From Asterias amurensis (lineage: Eukaryota > Echinodermata > Asteroidea > Forcipulatida > Asteriidae), in the NCBI RefSeq assembly GCF_032118995.1, contig NC_092666.1, positions 14,520,501-14,584,500 of the forward strand: a stretch of 64,000 nt of DNA. The letters run 5' to 3'. The notes under the pieces were generated by a model, which was given only the letters and a program-made list of their open reading frames with translations, was not told the origin of the DNA and searched no databases. A program made the translations under genes and the position numbers. Shown piece after piece: positions 1 to 10,766 of this stretch. The first letter of the stretch is position 1, and each line of letters starts with the position of its first letter.

Positions 1-180
1 TATGCAAACATTGGCAGCTCTGGTACTGTTCCAAATTGTTGGGTATTAGTTCTTCTTAGAACCACAAATTAAAAGAGAGATAACTCAAACAGTGTCACCA
101 CAAGTTTCCTTAAAGGAAAGGTTTATGTTTGGTACTCACTTTTAAAAATAATGGCAATAAGAACCTACTTGGTACTTGGT

Positions 181-430
181 TGTAAGTATTTAATAGATGT
201 TAAATTTGCATCGGGGATAACGAATATTAGTTTTTGGTTTTTACCCATATACACCGATGTGTGTAGCACTGTATACTCAGTACTTTCCCAAGTCCTGTGA
301 AAAAGAATCACAGGCATTTTACTCGGGTGGGATTCGAACCCACGACCTTTGCAATTCTAGAGCAGTGTCATACCAACTAGACCACCGAGATTGCCCGGTA
401 GCTAGAGGCAGTTCGAATCCTATGTTTTAG
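181..430 (-). repeat. tRNA-derived SINE, group C, with downstream partial duplicate
   Basis: Read on the minus strand it has an A-box-like TGGTCTAGTTGG and a B-box GGTTCGAATCC, the two internal pol III promoter elements, followed by a non-tRNA body ending near ATGCAAATTTAACATCTATT. It is a SINE and not a tRNA gene: no acceptor stem closes. The body segment 185-300 is repeated at 445-560 with few changes. Confidence 0.75.
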
Positions 431-440
431 CAGCGGGTAC

Positions 441-562
441 TGCAAACGATTTAATAGATGTTAAATTTGCATCGGGGATAAAGAATATTAGTTTTTGGTT
501 TTTACCCATATACACCGATGTGTGTAGCACTGTATACTCAGTACTTTCCCGAGTCCTGTTGT
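441..562 (-). repeat. partial second copy of the group C SINE body
   Basis: Matches 181-300 almost base for base over about 115 bp, giving a tandem arrangement of about 260-bp period. It lacks the pol III boxes. Confidence 0.75.
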
Positions 563-698
563 TGTAAGTACATGCAGCAGCTAGTGTGATCTTCGAGAAA
601 GGTATCAAAGAAATATTTACTTGTTACTTTAGAATCACTAGCTACCTGGTAGTGAGGAGAATTCTGGGTTCTTTATTGCTGGATAATCAAGAACTTAA

Positions 699-1062
699 AG
701 CCATTGGACACTTTCGGTAAACAGTATTGTCCAAAGGCCCACACTTTGTGTATCACAACTTATATATAACTCTAAAATAACAAACCTGTGAAAATTTAGG
801 CTCAATCGGTCATCGGAGTCGGGAGAAAATAACGGGAAAACCCACCCATGTTTCGCCGTTTCATGAAATCTGTTTCAAATAAATCCGTTATTCTCGATAT
901 CGAGAATTTAAAATTGTGTTGGTGTTCACTCAAAAAGGTAAGCATTTCATGGACAAATATTTCAAGGGAAGCCTTTCACCATTACCTACTGTAAACCCTG
1001 TAAGTTATTTGTAAATCTGTGAGCTTTTAATTTTTGTTCTGTTCCGAAAGTGTCCGTTGGCT
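699..1062. mobile_element. TTAA-B non-autonomous DNA element
   Basis: Inverted ends AGCCATTGGACACTTTCGG and, at the right, CCGAAAGTGTCCGTTGGCT. TTAA flanks both sides (695-698 and 1063-1066). No open frame for a transposase. A second copy sits at 60773-61068. The right-hand TTAA is shared with the next element. Confidence 0.8.
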
Positions 1063-1066
1063 TTAA

Positions 1067-1457
1067 AGGCACTGGACACTATTGGTAATTACTCAAAATA
1101 ATTGTAAGCATAAAAACTTACTTGGTAACAAGCAATGGAGAGCTGTTGATAGTATAAACCATTGTGAGAAACGGCTCCCTCTGAAGTAATATAGTTTTCG
1201 AGAAAGAAATAATTGTCCACTAGAATATTTGAATTTAATTTTGAGACCTCAGAATTAGATTTTGACGTCCCGAAATCAAGCATCTGAAAGCACGCAACTT
1301 CGTGTGACAAGGGTGTTTTTTCTTCCATTATTATCTCGCAGCTTCGTTGACTAATTGAGTTCAAATTTTCACAGGTTTGTTATTTTGTGCATTTGTTGAG
1401 ATACACTAAGTGAGAAGACTGATCTTTGACAATTACCAACAAAGGTGTCCAGTGTCT
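1067..1457. mobile_element. TTAA-A MITE, complete
   Basis: About 390 bp with inverted ends starting AGGCACTGGACACTATTGG and ending with the complement, flanked by TTAA at 1063-1066 and 1458-1461. The core contains an internal palindrome around GAGACCTCAGAATTAGATTT. Non-coding. It ends 38 bp before a GK exon. Confidence 0.85.
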
Positions 1458-1495
1458 TTAACAATTAAATGAGTTTATGTTTTCCTTTCCATCAG

Positions 1496-4400
1496 AATCG
1501 CTAGCCGCTAGTGTGGAAGATTGCGGAGGCGTTTATTTCGTTCCAGCTTTCTCTGGACTCTATGCACCGTACTGGCAGACAGACGCACGAGGGTGAGTAA
1601 TAAGTTTAAAAAGCACTTCAGCATGCTTACATATGCACTATTCAAGTTAGGTTATGCAGATACAGTTGTATTAATTTGGGGGGGGGGGGGTACCCTTACA
1701 CCAATATGTCTTAGCACTGTGTAGTACCTACCTTCCTTAGCTCTGTGAACAAAATTACACGCATATTACCAGGTGAGACCTTTGAAATTCTAGAGCAGTG
1801 TCTTACCAACTAGACCACCGAGATTGCCCTGTAGCTAGAGGCAGTTTGAATCCTATGTTTGCACGTACCTGCACTAGCCATCACAAAGGGCGCCATTATT
1901 GTTATTATTGTGATGTGACGACCAACGTATTTGCGTGTGCAGTATGGGTTAGAGTTCAATTCCTTAAAAACAAATACTCTGATGCACTTAAAAAAATTTA
2001 CACACACAAAAGTAACTGCTGGATAAAGTTTGAGATTTTAACCTTTTTTTTTTTTTTTCAGAACAATCTGTGGTCTGACTCAGTACAGTAACAAAGGACA
2101 CATTGCAAGAGCTGTGCTAGAGGCTGTCTGCTTCCAGACTAAGGAGGTATTTAACTGTTCCCTTTAATCATTCATTGGAGACAATTATTATTTTACCATG
2201 GAAAGACTTTAAGTCTTTGTCACATTTTCCAATGAGTGAAAACCTTTCAACCGCTTAATTATCGAAATTATCTACTCTAGTATTCTTGTTTAGCTTATTT
2301 CTGGTTTCAATTATCAGAGCAGTTAATAACAATAATTATTTAAAACCAAGTGGTTGCTTTTGAATGGCAGACAGTAGGAGCGTTGGCTGTGTATTGTGTA
2401 GCTTCATTCAAAACATGATATCGTATTGCTGGCTGGCATAGTTTGTCTATCATTAAAAAAATAAAGTGAATGAATGGTCATACAGTAGGAGGGTTGACTG
2501 TGTACTGTGTAGAATGCATTCACCACATGACATCATATTGCAGGCTGGCATAGTTTGTCTATCATTGAAAACCACAGTGGATGGTAATGAATGGCCAGAT
2601 AGTAGGAATGTTGACTGTGTACTAAGTAAAGTAAAAAAAAAGATTTAAAAAAAGGTTAATGATATTGAATGGTCACAAAGTAGGTGGGTTTATTGTGTAC
2701 ATGTTCTTTTTTTTACTAGCTCCTAGATGCCATGGATCAAGATTCTGGCATCCCATTGGTCAGGCTGCAGGTGGATGGTGGAATGACAGCCAATCAGCTC
2801 CTGATGCAGCTACAGGCAGATTTACTCAATATACCCGTCGGTAAGAAACAGCAGCAAAATAATCAAACAACAAAAACAAACAGTTAACAAAACAAACAAA
2901 TAGTAGCCACTAAGCACCGCCTATGACTTTTTGAGGTAGGTAGACATTATAAAGGCTGGTTTATACTTGCTGCGACTGTTTGCACACACATGACAGTTCA
3001 AGTTATGGTTACACACTTTGCTTCCGTTTACACACTGGGGGCTTTGAGAAACAGGTCCGCACAGTGCGCTTTTGCAGTTAAAACTGCAACAAGAATACAC
3101 TCGTTTGGGTATATTCAGACAAAGTTTACCCAAACCAAATAGTAGGCCTGGGCGAATAATTTGAATATCCGGTTAATGGCGAACAGGTTTTCCTATTCGA
3201 AACCACGAATGCCTTTTTTTTCTTAACCGGATATCCGCAATGGTCACGAATACCTATTTATAAACGGATATTCTTGAACATCCGAATATCCGCGGACGTC
3301 GGGTGACAACTGATAGGAATGTTTTGTCTGAATCCTTAAGAAACTTCTATTAAGACAGCTTAAAACAGCATAAATTAAGTATTTAACTATGCTCACCTCC
3401 GTGAAGAGTTAAAACAATGACATTTCTGACGTAAATTGTTCAAAGGTACGAAAGTTTTCCTTCACAGAGAATCAATCACCATAAAAAAATTGCAAATCGC
3501 CATCTTTAAATTAGGTTATTTTTATGAATGAACCGAGTGACACTGTTTAATGGCGCCCTCAAACGACGAAAAAAATTATTTGAATACCCGGTTAATTTCG
3601 GATAGTTGGTCAGCAGTAACCGAATACAAAAATTTCACTATTCGCCCAGCACTACCAAAATGTGCCCTGTATGCTGTAGGCCTATAGATAGGCCCTATGT
3701 GTCCACAATACCTCAAAATGGCTTATGATGTTGTAATGATCTCTTGAAATCATTTCTTCATCTTTTAGTTCGTCCGTCTATGCCAGAGACAACGGCCCTA
3801 GGAGCTGCCATGGCGGCCGGTCACGCTGTCGGGGTATGGAGTCTAGCACCTGAAGATCTGACAACCATCACCACCGATGTATTCTCACCAACTATCACCG
3901 AAGAAAGTGAGTGCTACAGTGCTTACATACATCATTGTAGGGTGATAAAACAATTATTGTTCTTTACCCCGATGCAAATTTAACATCTATTCTATAAAAA
4001 AAACAGACAGTTTCGCTACTCTTATTGGTGGAGAGCGCATCACGTGGAGGTGTTTAAACAGTTGATAATGACCAGCTGGAGCTGTTTATAACCGGCTGGC
4101 TTCCGCGTGTCGGGCACGCAAGCTCATGTACACCAATATTATTACGCAGAACGCAATTCATAGCTGTTAGTAAACAGCGTGTAATCTATTTCTAAGCGCG
4201 CGTACACACAACCCATGCGCAGCAAACAGATTTTTCACAAAGTTTTTGAAAACATACTTCAAACCTCGAACTTGAAGGGTCGTGGCAGTGCGATAAAGGC
4301 CCTCACAGAACACATGGCCATGAACCTGCCGGTTTAAAACGGCCGTTTAAGAACTCGTCACTACCTTTTTATTCCCTCATTTAATCTTGCAGTACCCGCC

Positions 4401-5833
4401 GCTAAAACGTAGGACTCAAATTGCCTCTAGCCACCTGTTAATTCTGCTGCTGTGTGATTTTTTTTCCAGATCGTAGCGCTCGTTACAGTAAGTGGAAGTT
4501 GGCGGTGAAGAAATCTATGAACTGGGAGGGGGGAGAGAGCTCTGCATCTACACAAGGTGAGAATGGCTACATTAACCCTCCTACTAATGGGAAACAGTTT
4601 CAAATTAGATGATCAACAAATTGAAAGCATTGAACTATGGTAGCCGGGCAGATCTAGGGCGATGGGCTCAAATTCTGTAGTTAAGAGAATGTGGGTTCGA
4701 ATCCTTGCCTGGGCAGTCGTGACTAGGCTAGTTGCGACACTTGTGTCCTTAAGCAAGGCACTTGATCATGTTCACTACTCTCCACCCTACTCTCTGACTA
4801 GTTTTCTTTGTGTATGCTTTTATTTTGAACTTTCAGCCACTTCAATTTAATTGATTTTAAATATATATGCACTGTTAACTGTCTTTGTTTTATTCTGCCA
4901 TTTTGTAATTGTATTTGTGTGACTGTTATCAATTTCCCTTTAGCTTGTTGAGTTTGCTTTTCTCAGAGAGCAGGAAGGTTGACTGTGATAATTATGTGTA
5001 GGTGCATTAAGTTTTGCCAGTTTTTATTTGTACTTATTTGACTGTTGGATTTTATGAATTTTTCCTTTAGTTTGATATGTTTGCTTTTTCTCACCTGTGT
5101 TGAGCTTCAGTTTTTTTTTTCTTCTTTAGATGGTTTTTCATGTAAAATGTAAAAATGTTCTATTATCTTGCAAGAGTTTGTTTGTATTTATATGTCGCTG
5201 GAATTTAATATATATTTATTTTTCGGTAAAAAGTTGAATTTATTTTGAGAGAAACATCTTCAAGTTTTAACAGATTTTTAATCAAGTAATAAACTATTAA
5301 ATTATTCAAAACCACAATGGATGAAATTGAATGGTCAGGCAGTAGGAGGGTTGACTGTGTACTTTGTAAATGCACTCCCAACATGATATCTTACTGCAGG
5401 CTGGCATAGTTTATATCGATAATTCAAAACCATAGTGGCTGATTTGGAATTGTCAAACTGTAGGAGGGTTGACTGTTGGCTGTATTTTAAAGATGCATTC
5501 ATAAAATAATTTCATATTGCAGGCTGGCATAGTTTTCATAATTATACAAAAATAGGTTATTTTGACCAATGCTAAAAATAACATGAGACATTTATATATC
5601 GCATGATAAGTCTCTATGCAGAACACAAAACATAAACACTAAAATACAAAGCAATTTGCTACATCCAAAAATGTTTTATCTTAAACTATAAAAACAGATA
5701 TTTATAATGATTGTTCTTTAATTATTTTTTGGTTAGGTTAGATGTGATATTGAGAAGTATTCCAGCCAGTCTATACCTCATGAGTTCCTTCAGCGTGCTC
5801 ATCCTTGCCAAAATCATCTCATCAAGACCTTGA
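1496..5833 (+). CDS. GK: glycerol kinase, C-terminal six exons (5' part outside window)
   Basis: Glycerol kinase makes glycerol-3-phosphate from glycerol and ATP. Exons read at 1496-1592, 2062-2146, 2720-2840, 3769-3906, 4470-4556 and 5742-5833; all introns are GT-AG and the phases agree, giving about 205 residues plus stop TGA 5831-5833. The first exon holds [13 protein letters not shown], the next [16 protein letters not shown], then [20 protein letters not shown], then [17 protein letters not shown]; these are hallmarks of the FGGY carbohydrate kinase C-terminal (ATP-side) domain. The last exon encodes [20 protein letters not shown], which matches the hydrophobic tail exon of vertebrate GK that tethers the enzyme to the mitochondrial outer membrane. 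The codon split across 4556/5742 requires the second of two AGs near 5735-5741; the first AG would give an immediate stop. I found no earlier GK exon in 1-1495. Introns carry SINEs, a hAT-like element, a GTTTAAAC element and two arrays of a ~115-bp repeat. Confidence 0.93.
1678..1858 (-). repeat. poly-G tract and decayed group C SINE
   Basis: A run of 12-13 G at 1678-1690 precedes a minus-strand group C SINE head (1692-1858), recognised by the same A-box and flanking sequence as 330-430 but with a damaged B-box. Confidence 0.6.
2350..2690 (+). repeat. ~115-bp tandem repeat array in GK intron
   Basis: Three imperfect units, each with GTAGGAGGGTTGACTGTGTA and GCAGGCTGGCATAGTTTGTC. A second array of the same unit is at 5305-5545 in the last GK intron. 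Confidence 0.8.
3143..3654. mobile_element. hAT-like non-autonomous element
   Basis: Ends TAGGCCTGGGCGAATA and TATTCGCCCAGCACTA are inverted repeats. Flanking octamers CCAAATAG (3135-3142) and CCAAAATG (3655-3662) match at 6 of 8, as a decayed 8-bp duplication would. The GGGCGAATA terminus and 8-bp duplication are typical of hAT elements. The interior is AT-rich and non-coding. Confidence 0.7.
3955..4435 (+). repeat. group C SINE fragment split by a family R element
   Basis: 3958-3992 (CCCCGATGCAAATTTAACAT) and 4388-4432 (GCAGTACCCGCCGCTAAAAC) are adjacent parts of the group C unit seen at 441-400. They are separated here by family R at about 4008-4382 (GTGTTTAAACAG at the left, CCGGTTTAAAACGGCCG at the right). 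Thus R inserted into an older SINE. Confidence 0.65.
4632..4775 (+). repeat. group A SINE head
   Basis: tRNA-like head with GGGTTCGAATCC B-box, followed by the group A hallmark GACACTTGTGTCCTTAAGCA. Truncated after about 140 bp. 4776-5300 that follows is AT-rich and contains a ~125-bp imperfect duplication (about 4915-5100). Confidence 0.65.
5305..5545 (+). repeat. second ~115-bp tandem array in GK intron
   Basis: Two units of the same repeat as 2350-2690, including GTAGGAGGGTTGACTGT and GCAGGCTGGCATAGTTT. The spacing and order match the first array. Confidence 0.8.
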
Positions 5834-6905
5834 ATCTCTCTCAACAAAGTCGAAGATTCTTCAACAAATCATGGAATCTGTGTGAAACTTTCCATGCAAT
5901 TAGTGTACAGTTTTGTGCAATAATCTGACAACTTGCCAATAACCCATATAATATGCAAGTCCAATACGCATGCATGATCGGAGGGTTAAGGATTGTCGAT
6001 GAACTCGAGTCCAAGCAACACTGGGCAACCACCATGGTGGGCTGATGATTTTGAAACTACAACTATAAAACTTGGTGGAGATTGCATAAAAACCAAAGCA
6101 TGGCGTCCATATTGGCAGCATGTGTTATCATTAAGCTGTATCTTGGTATCCCAAGATTTGGCGTATACTTTCAAGATGGCCCCAATGCATATGACCTATT
6201 GACCCCATGCAATGGCGTCATATGCATCTCATTGTGTTAGTAAAAAAAAATAGTCAAGTCAGGAGCAGTGAGCATGTGAGCATGTTGATAAATGTAGCTG
6301 CTCTCAAAAGAAAAGAAAACTGCCGAAACAAATCCTTGTGAGAGTAAATCATACTTCTCCCTAAAATATATCACTCTCTTGAAAATAAAGTAGCGATGGA
6401 ACTCATAAGCTTTTTTTGTTTTATTATATACACCATTAAATCAATTAATATTTTTATGAAATGTTCATTATGCTCTGCTTTTTCATTGATGAACATGTTA
6501 TTAATTTCAAGTGATTTAAATTAAAACACAAATGAAATTGAGTGAAAATGGCGATTGTATTCAGAATTCAGATGGTGGCATTTGTTCTTTTTAAGAGTTT
6601 TTGTGTTGATAATTTCTTCTTCTTTGAGATGATTCAATTTCAAATAAATTTAAGTGGCTCTTTAATATGCTTGTGTTTTTTTTTCTCGTGGCCAGTTTCG
6701 ACCGGCTTTCTCGGCTAAAAAAAAATAATCTGAAAAGAAACTCTAGGGGACGCACTCTATTCAAACTGTTGCAGAGTTCATACTACGATTATAAAAAGTC
6801 CGGCCTTTTGTTTGATAAACAGACGTCCCGTTTAGTTCAAATTTACAAAATAGTTCAGCAGTGGACCAACCACATACCGATCACAAATTGGTTGCCCGCT
6901 TTTGC
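5834..6905. other. GK 3' UTR and gene-free spacer
   Basis: 5834-6410 is probably GK 3' UTR. 6410-6905 is AT-rich; an open stretch at 6667-6906 has no recognisable domain and lacks gene context. Nothing else identified. Confidence 0.5.
6384..6389 (+). promoter_or_regulatory. polyadenylation signal AATAAA, probably of GK
   Basis: AATAAA lies about 550 bp past the GK stop codon on the same strand, with a T-rich stretch just after it. It is the first good signal downstream of GK, so the 3' UTR is probably 5834 to about 6410. Confidence 0.45.
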
Positions 6906-6909
6906 TTAA

Positions 6910-7293
6910 AGACAGTGGACACTATTGGTACACGTAATTGTCAACGACCAGTCTTCTCACTTGCTGTATCTCAACATATGCATAAAATAACAAACCTGTG
7001 AAAATTTGAGCTCAATTGGTCGTCGAAGTTGCGAGATAATAATGAAAGAAAAAACACCTTTGTCACACGGAGTTGTGTGCTTTCAGATGCTTGATTTCGA
7101 GACCTCAAATTCTAAATCTGAGGTCTAGAAATCAAATTCGTGGAAAATTACTTCTTTCTCGAAAACTACGTCACTTCAGAGGGAGCTGTTTCTCACAATG
7201 ATATATACTACCAACCTCTCCCCATTACTCGCTACCAAGTAAAGTTTTATGCTGATAATTATTTTGAGTAATTGTCAATAGTGTCCACTGCCT
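6910..7293. mobile_element. TTAA-A MITE, complete
   Basis: TTAA at 6906-6909 and 7294-7297; inverted ends AGACAGTGGACACTATTGG and complement. Reversed relative to the copy at 1067. Between it and the lectin gene (7298-7636) I see no feature. Confidence 0.82.
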
Positions 7294-7636
7294 TTAATTG
7301 TCCGAGCTTAGCAAGTTAACACACAGCCGTCAAGCGAATAACTGATGAAACCGAGATTATCCCCGTACAGTCCGAAGTGTTCTGGGGAGAATCGACTCCC
7401 AGTTTGAAATTGACTTTGCGATAACTTTAATTTTTAGAAGAGAGCTCGGCAAAAGGCACCTCACCACTGTCAAAAGTCAAACGTGTGTGGGTTTTTTTTC
7501 CACTGCGTCCGAAACTGCCACTCTCGTCTTGGGCTCATCAGCCGAAGCTGCACAGTAACTATAGGGAGCAAAACCACAAATCTATTCTAGACTGAAGGAG
7601 GCCTAATTGTTAGTGTTCCTGTTTTGAAATAAGAGT

Positions 7637-8347
7637 CTAAATCTCAAAGTAATAGCAGTGGCGTTCATTTGAAAGTTTATAATCAGGCACATCTGCACGG
7701 CGTATTCTGTTGTTCAGCTGGCAGGTCTGATTCCTGCCCCGTCTAGTACCACGCACGTTGAAGGAGAGGCATTGAGGTTCAGCCCGGCACGCAGACCCAC
7801 ATGCGAGAACTCCTTTGATTGGTAACTCCTTGATGAAGGGACTATTCAAACAAGCGGATGAGAAACGGTCAGTGTTGTCAGCTGTCATGCAGTAGGGTGC
7901 GATGTGGCGTTCACAGATCACAGAGTACTGCTTGTAGCAATAGTCATTACTCCACAAACCCCCTTCTTTCATGTATGAACAGTAATCTTTATCATCAGGG
8001 GCGTCGGGCAACGTTGCTCCCCAGTTATTGTAAGTGCACCTACTACGCCCCCCTGTACACAACTGCAACCATTCACCGTTCTGGTGAGACTTCTTACAGC
8101 CGATCCAAATATTGGAATCTGCTGTATCTTTAAATGTATCAAATATAAACTGGTTCTCCTCCCGAGTGTCGGGTATTGCTAAACCGCCACCCTTTTCACG
8201 AAAGCACGTACTTTGACCTTCCAACCATTTCATCTTATCCAACAGTAACTCATAACATGATCTCCCGTAGTTCACTTCACCAGGCTTGCACATCTCACCG
8301 CAGACAAACCCAATAGTGAGGATGAAGTTAAACCACACAAGCTTCAT
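7637..8347 (-). CDS. secreted C-type lectin with a C-terminal PAN/apple-like domain
   Basis: A single-exon 236-residue protein. Residues 1-17 are a signal peptide. Residues 20-146 form a C-type lectin-like domain: opening pair C20/C31, WIGC at 81-84, NNWG at 107-110, WSNDYC at 132-137 and closing ICERH. The Ca-site loop reads LPD rather than EPN or QPD, so canonical sugar binding is uncertain, although the WND-like motif is present. From about 153 to 236 comes a second cysteine-rich block (C153, C166, C183, C187, C193, C209, C231) with spacing like a PAN/apple domain; residues 206-208 (NQT) are a possible N-glycosylation site. The start ATG has a reasonable context and directly precedes the signal peptide. 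No intron signals interrupt it. The likely role is extracellular recognition or immunity; the ligand is unknown. A paralogue lies at 15818-16327. Confidence 0.85.
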   Translation of the reverse strand: MKLVWFNFILTIGFVCGEMCKPGEVNYGRSCYELLLDKMKWLEGQSTCFREKGGGLAIPDTREENQFIFDTFKDTADSNIWIGCKKSHQNGEWLQLCTGGRSRCTYNNWGATLPDAPDDKDYCSYMKEGGLWSNDYCYKQYSVICERHIAPYCMTADNTDRFSSACLNSPFIKELPIKGVLACGSACRAEPQCLSFNVRGTRRGRNQTCQLNNRIRRADVPDYKLSNERHCYYFEI

Positions 8348-8532
8348 AGTCAGTTGGTTTCGAATGGCTTTAATTGGTGTACAAGAAAGGATACCAAATA
8401 AATCTCAACCTTTTTAGAGATACCAAGCCAAATTTAGTTTCTAATTTCACCGTCTGGCAAGGGGTTGGTACTGGAGTAGTTAATATGAGATTCATTTCGG
8501 CTCAACTTACACAAAGACGTTCTGCTGGAATA

Positions 8533-9242
8533 GACTGTGCAAGTCTCGCGCAGATTTGAACTTCCGGGACCATTGTGGTCCCAACCTTATGGAGTTTTAC
8601 GTTGGGGAGATTTTGTTTCGTCCATTACTTTAGTTTAATATAGTTTATGACCATAAAAATGACATATGTTGTTAAAAATGTAATACTAATTAACAACATA
8701 TATAAAGTAAAAATAAAGTCAACATAATAACGAAGAAAAACCGATATTTAAACTTGACCTCAGGTCAGGTTACTTGTAAAAAATTAAGAATTTGTGCCCA
8801 TCTCCGATCACGAAACTTACGCAGACGCTTGTTTTGGCCGCGCCGGGTGGAAAGCCTTTTCATTGGTCGCTTAGGCGTCGGCTTCCTCTTTAAAGTGCGT
8901 CACGCGTTTATCTAACGCCATTGCGACCATCGTGCGTCCGCGTATAAACCAGCTTTCAGTAGTTTCACATTCGGGCGTAGATTTACAAAAGGGGTTTTAA
9001 AACATTTCAGATCAAACAAACATCCTTGTCCCAGAGTTTCACTTTTGTCTATACATAGACTTTAACCGATAATTGTGTATTTGGTTAAAAAGCTAAACTA
9101 GTTTAAACAAGCTCTTATGGGTATTTTTGTTGTTCAGATTCGGCATTAAGAAAAAATTAAAGCAAAGATTTGATTCATAAACAAATTAAGTTCTTCAGTT
9201 GTCGTGTTTTCTCGCTCCGGTGCGCGCGAGACTTGCACAGTC
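8533..9242. mobile_element. TA-flanked element with 19-bp terminal repeats
   Basis: Ends GACTGTGCAAGTCTCGCGC and its complement, flanked by TA at 8531-8532 and 9243-9244. The TA target fits the Tc1/mariner group. The interior (710 bp) has no transposase frame. It begins 185 bp upstream of the lectin start codon, so it may overlap that gene's promoter. Confidence 0.65.
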
Positions 9243-9244
9243 TA

Positions 9245-9895
9245 TAGACTGGTTGCACATGACGTCACAGACCATGCCTTTTAAGAAAAGCATTGGGAAA
9301 TTCCTCACGTGACGCGCTGCGCATGACTCTCGGCCAATGAGAGCCTTTCACGTGTACATGTTGCATCATCAATTGCGGCCAATGCAAGTATACCAGGAAA
9401 CTTTTTTGTTATTTCCACAGCGAAGTTATGCACCAATGAACTCGGGCAATTGACGATGCTTGCTAACTGTACGGTCTAACTGAGCGTGTATTTTTGTTTT
9501 TACTTGTACCCCCCAAAAAATTTTTTTTTTTCCTGTACCTTCTCTCAAAAAGTCGATCACCATTTTACATTTGGTACTTGATTTCCTATCGAATTTTATC
9601 AGGGTAGCCACGTGTTGTTGACGCGTCTGCTTTCGATGCATCGATCTACGTGTATTCTTAGGTTGGTGGTTTTGTTCATATCGAATTTTTACGCGGTGTC
9701 CACGCCAGTGCGCACACGACTGGAATACACTCGAGTAAGTACTCAGCCAAGCAAAACATTGAATGATTTTTTTTTTAAATTTGAACAATTTTTTCAAAGT
9801 TATTGTCCAGGCTCCATGGTCATTGTTATTACACTCAAATAGTTCTAGTAAATATTACTTTAAAAAAAAATAAAAATGGGACACGGATTGAGCGC
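9245..9895. other. gene-free stretch with a dispersed GC-rich motif
   Basis: 9245-9400 (CACGTGACGCGCTGCGCATG) resembles 12610-12740 and 34125-34260, so it is a dispersed repeat fragment. 9400-9895 shows no feature; a 123-codon minus-strand open frame has no recognised domain. Confidence 0.4.
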
Positions 9896-9899
9896 CCTA

Positions 9900-10237
9900 A
9901 AGGATTTGAATATCTTTTCAAAATGTCCATAGATTTACATTAAACTTACAGGGTTTGAAGATAATGATAGTAGAAAGCTTCCCTGAAAATATTACGTGCC
10001 GAGGTGCTGTAGTTTTCGGGAAATGAGTAAAACAATGTCATGAAAATACGTTTGTAAATGCTTAATTAAAAATTATTTTCATGACATTGTTTTACTCGTT
10101 TCCCAAAAACTACAGCACCTCATCGGCACGTAATATTTTCAGGGAAGCTATCTATTATCATTATCTTCAAACTGTATAAGTTTAGTGTAAATCTATGGAC
10201 ATTGTGTTTTTTTTCCTACAAAAGTTACATAGACCCT
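9900..10237. mobile_element. TTAA-C foldback element
   Basis: Nearly whole-length palindrome: TTTGAAGATAATGATAGTAG and CATGACATTGTTTTACTC occur on both arms in opposite orientation. The right end is at TTAA 10238-10241. Other copies: 42828-43184, 54993-55396 and halves at 24350-24490 and 25341-25545. Non-coding. Confidence 0.75.
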
Positions 10238-10472
10238 TTAAGCTAGAAAAGCGGTCGTTTCAATATATATATGGTTGGAAAGATATTTTCAAAGTAGAAT
10301 CATATTGAGTTTCATAAAGATCCATTGAAATTGTGTGGTTTTCTTTAGTTTTATCCCAGAGCACCGTCTGCTATGTTGAAGGAAAAAAACGAATTGTTTC
10401 TCGCAATTTACCCTCAACACTCAGCTCCGAGTTAGACATGTCAAAAGATCAAAGAAGAATGGCAGGGAACCA

Positions 10473-10706
10473 GGGGCCAAATGCATGGCTTTGCTTACCG
10501 TAAGCAAAAAAATCGGCGCCTACGGAAGCAGAGAATTATGTGCTCATTGTCAAGCACATTTCATGGGTTTGCGGGGAATTTTAGCTTGTGCGCGTGCGTA
10601 CTCCACTTTACTAATTTCTACAGAAATTCGGCGCTTCACGTATTAAGCGAATGGTGATCGTATAAGCGCAGAACTCGGCGGTAAGCAGAGCTATGAAATT
10701 GGGCCC
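10473..10706. mobile_element. family T palindromic MITE, diverged copy
   Basis: Ends GGGGCCAAATGCATGGCTTT and AGAGCTATGAAATTGGGCCC are imperfect inverted repeats matching the copy at 10767-11084. Confidence 0.6.
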
Positions 10707-10766
10707 GGTTGCTCTTTGACTCGACATAATATTCCATTTTTATAGCACACAGTGCTAAGCACCCGG

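Noticed and set aside
1-1495. Upstream GK exon encoding the region before FVPAFSG
   Set aside because: No stretch here resembles the expected GSVAIAG or WLRDNL part of glycerol kinase; the space is filled by SINE and TTAA elements.
2350-2690. CRISPR-like array
   Set aside because: Units are contiguous imperfect tandem repeats without unique spacers, in an animal intron.
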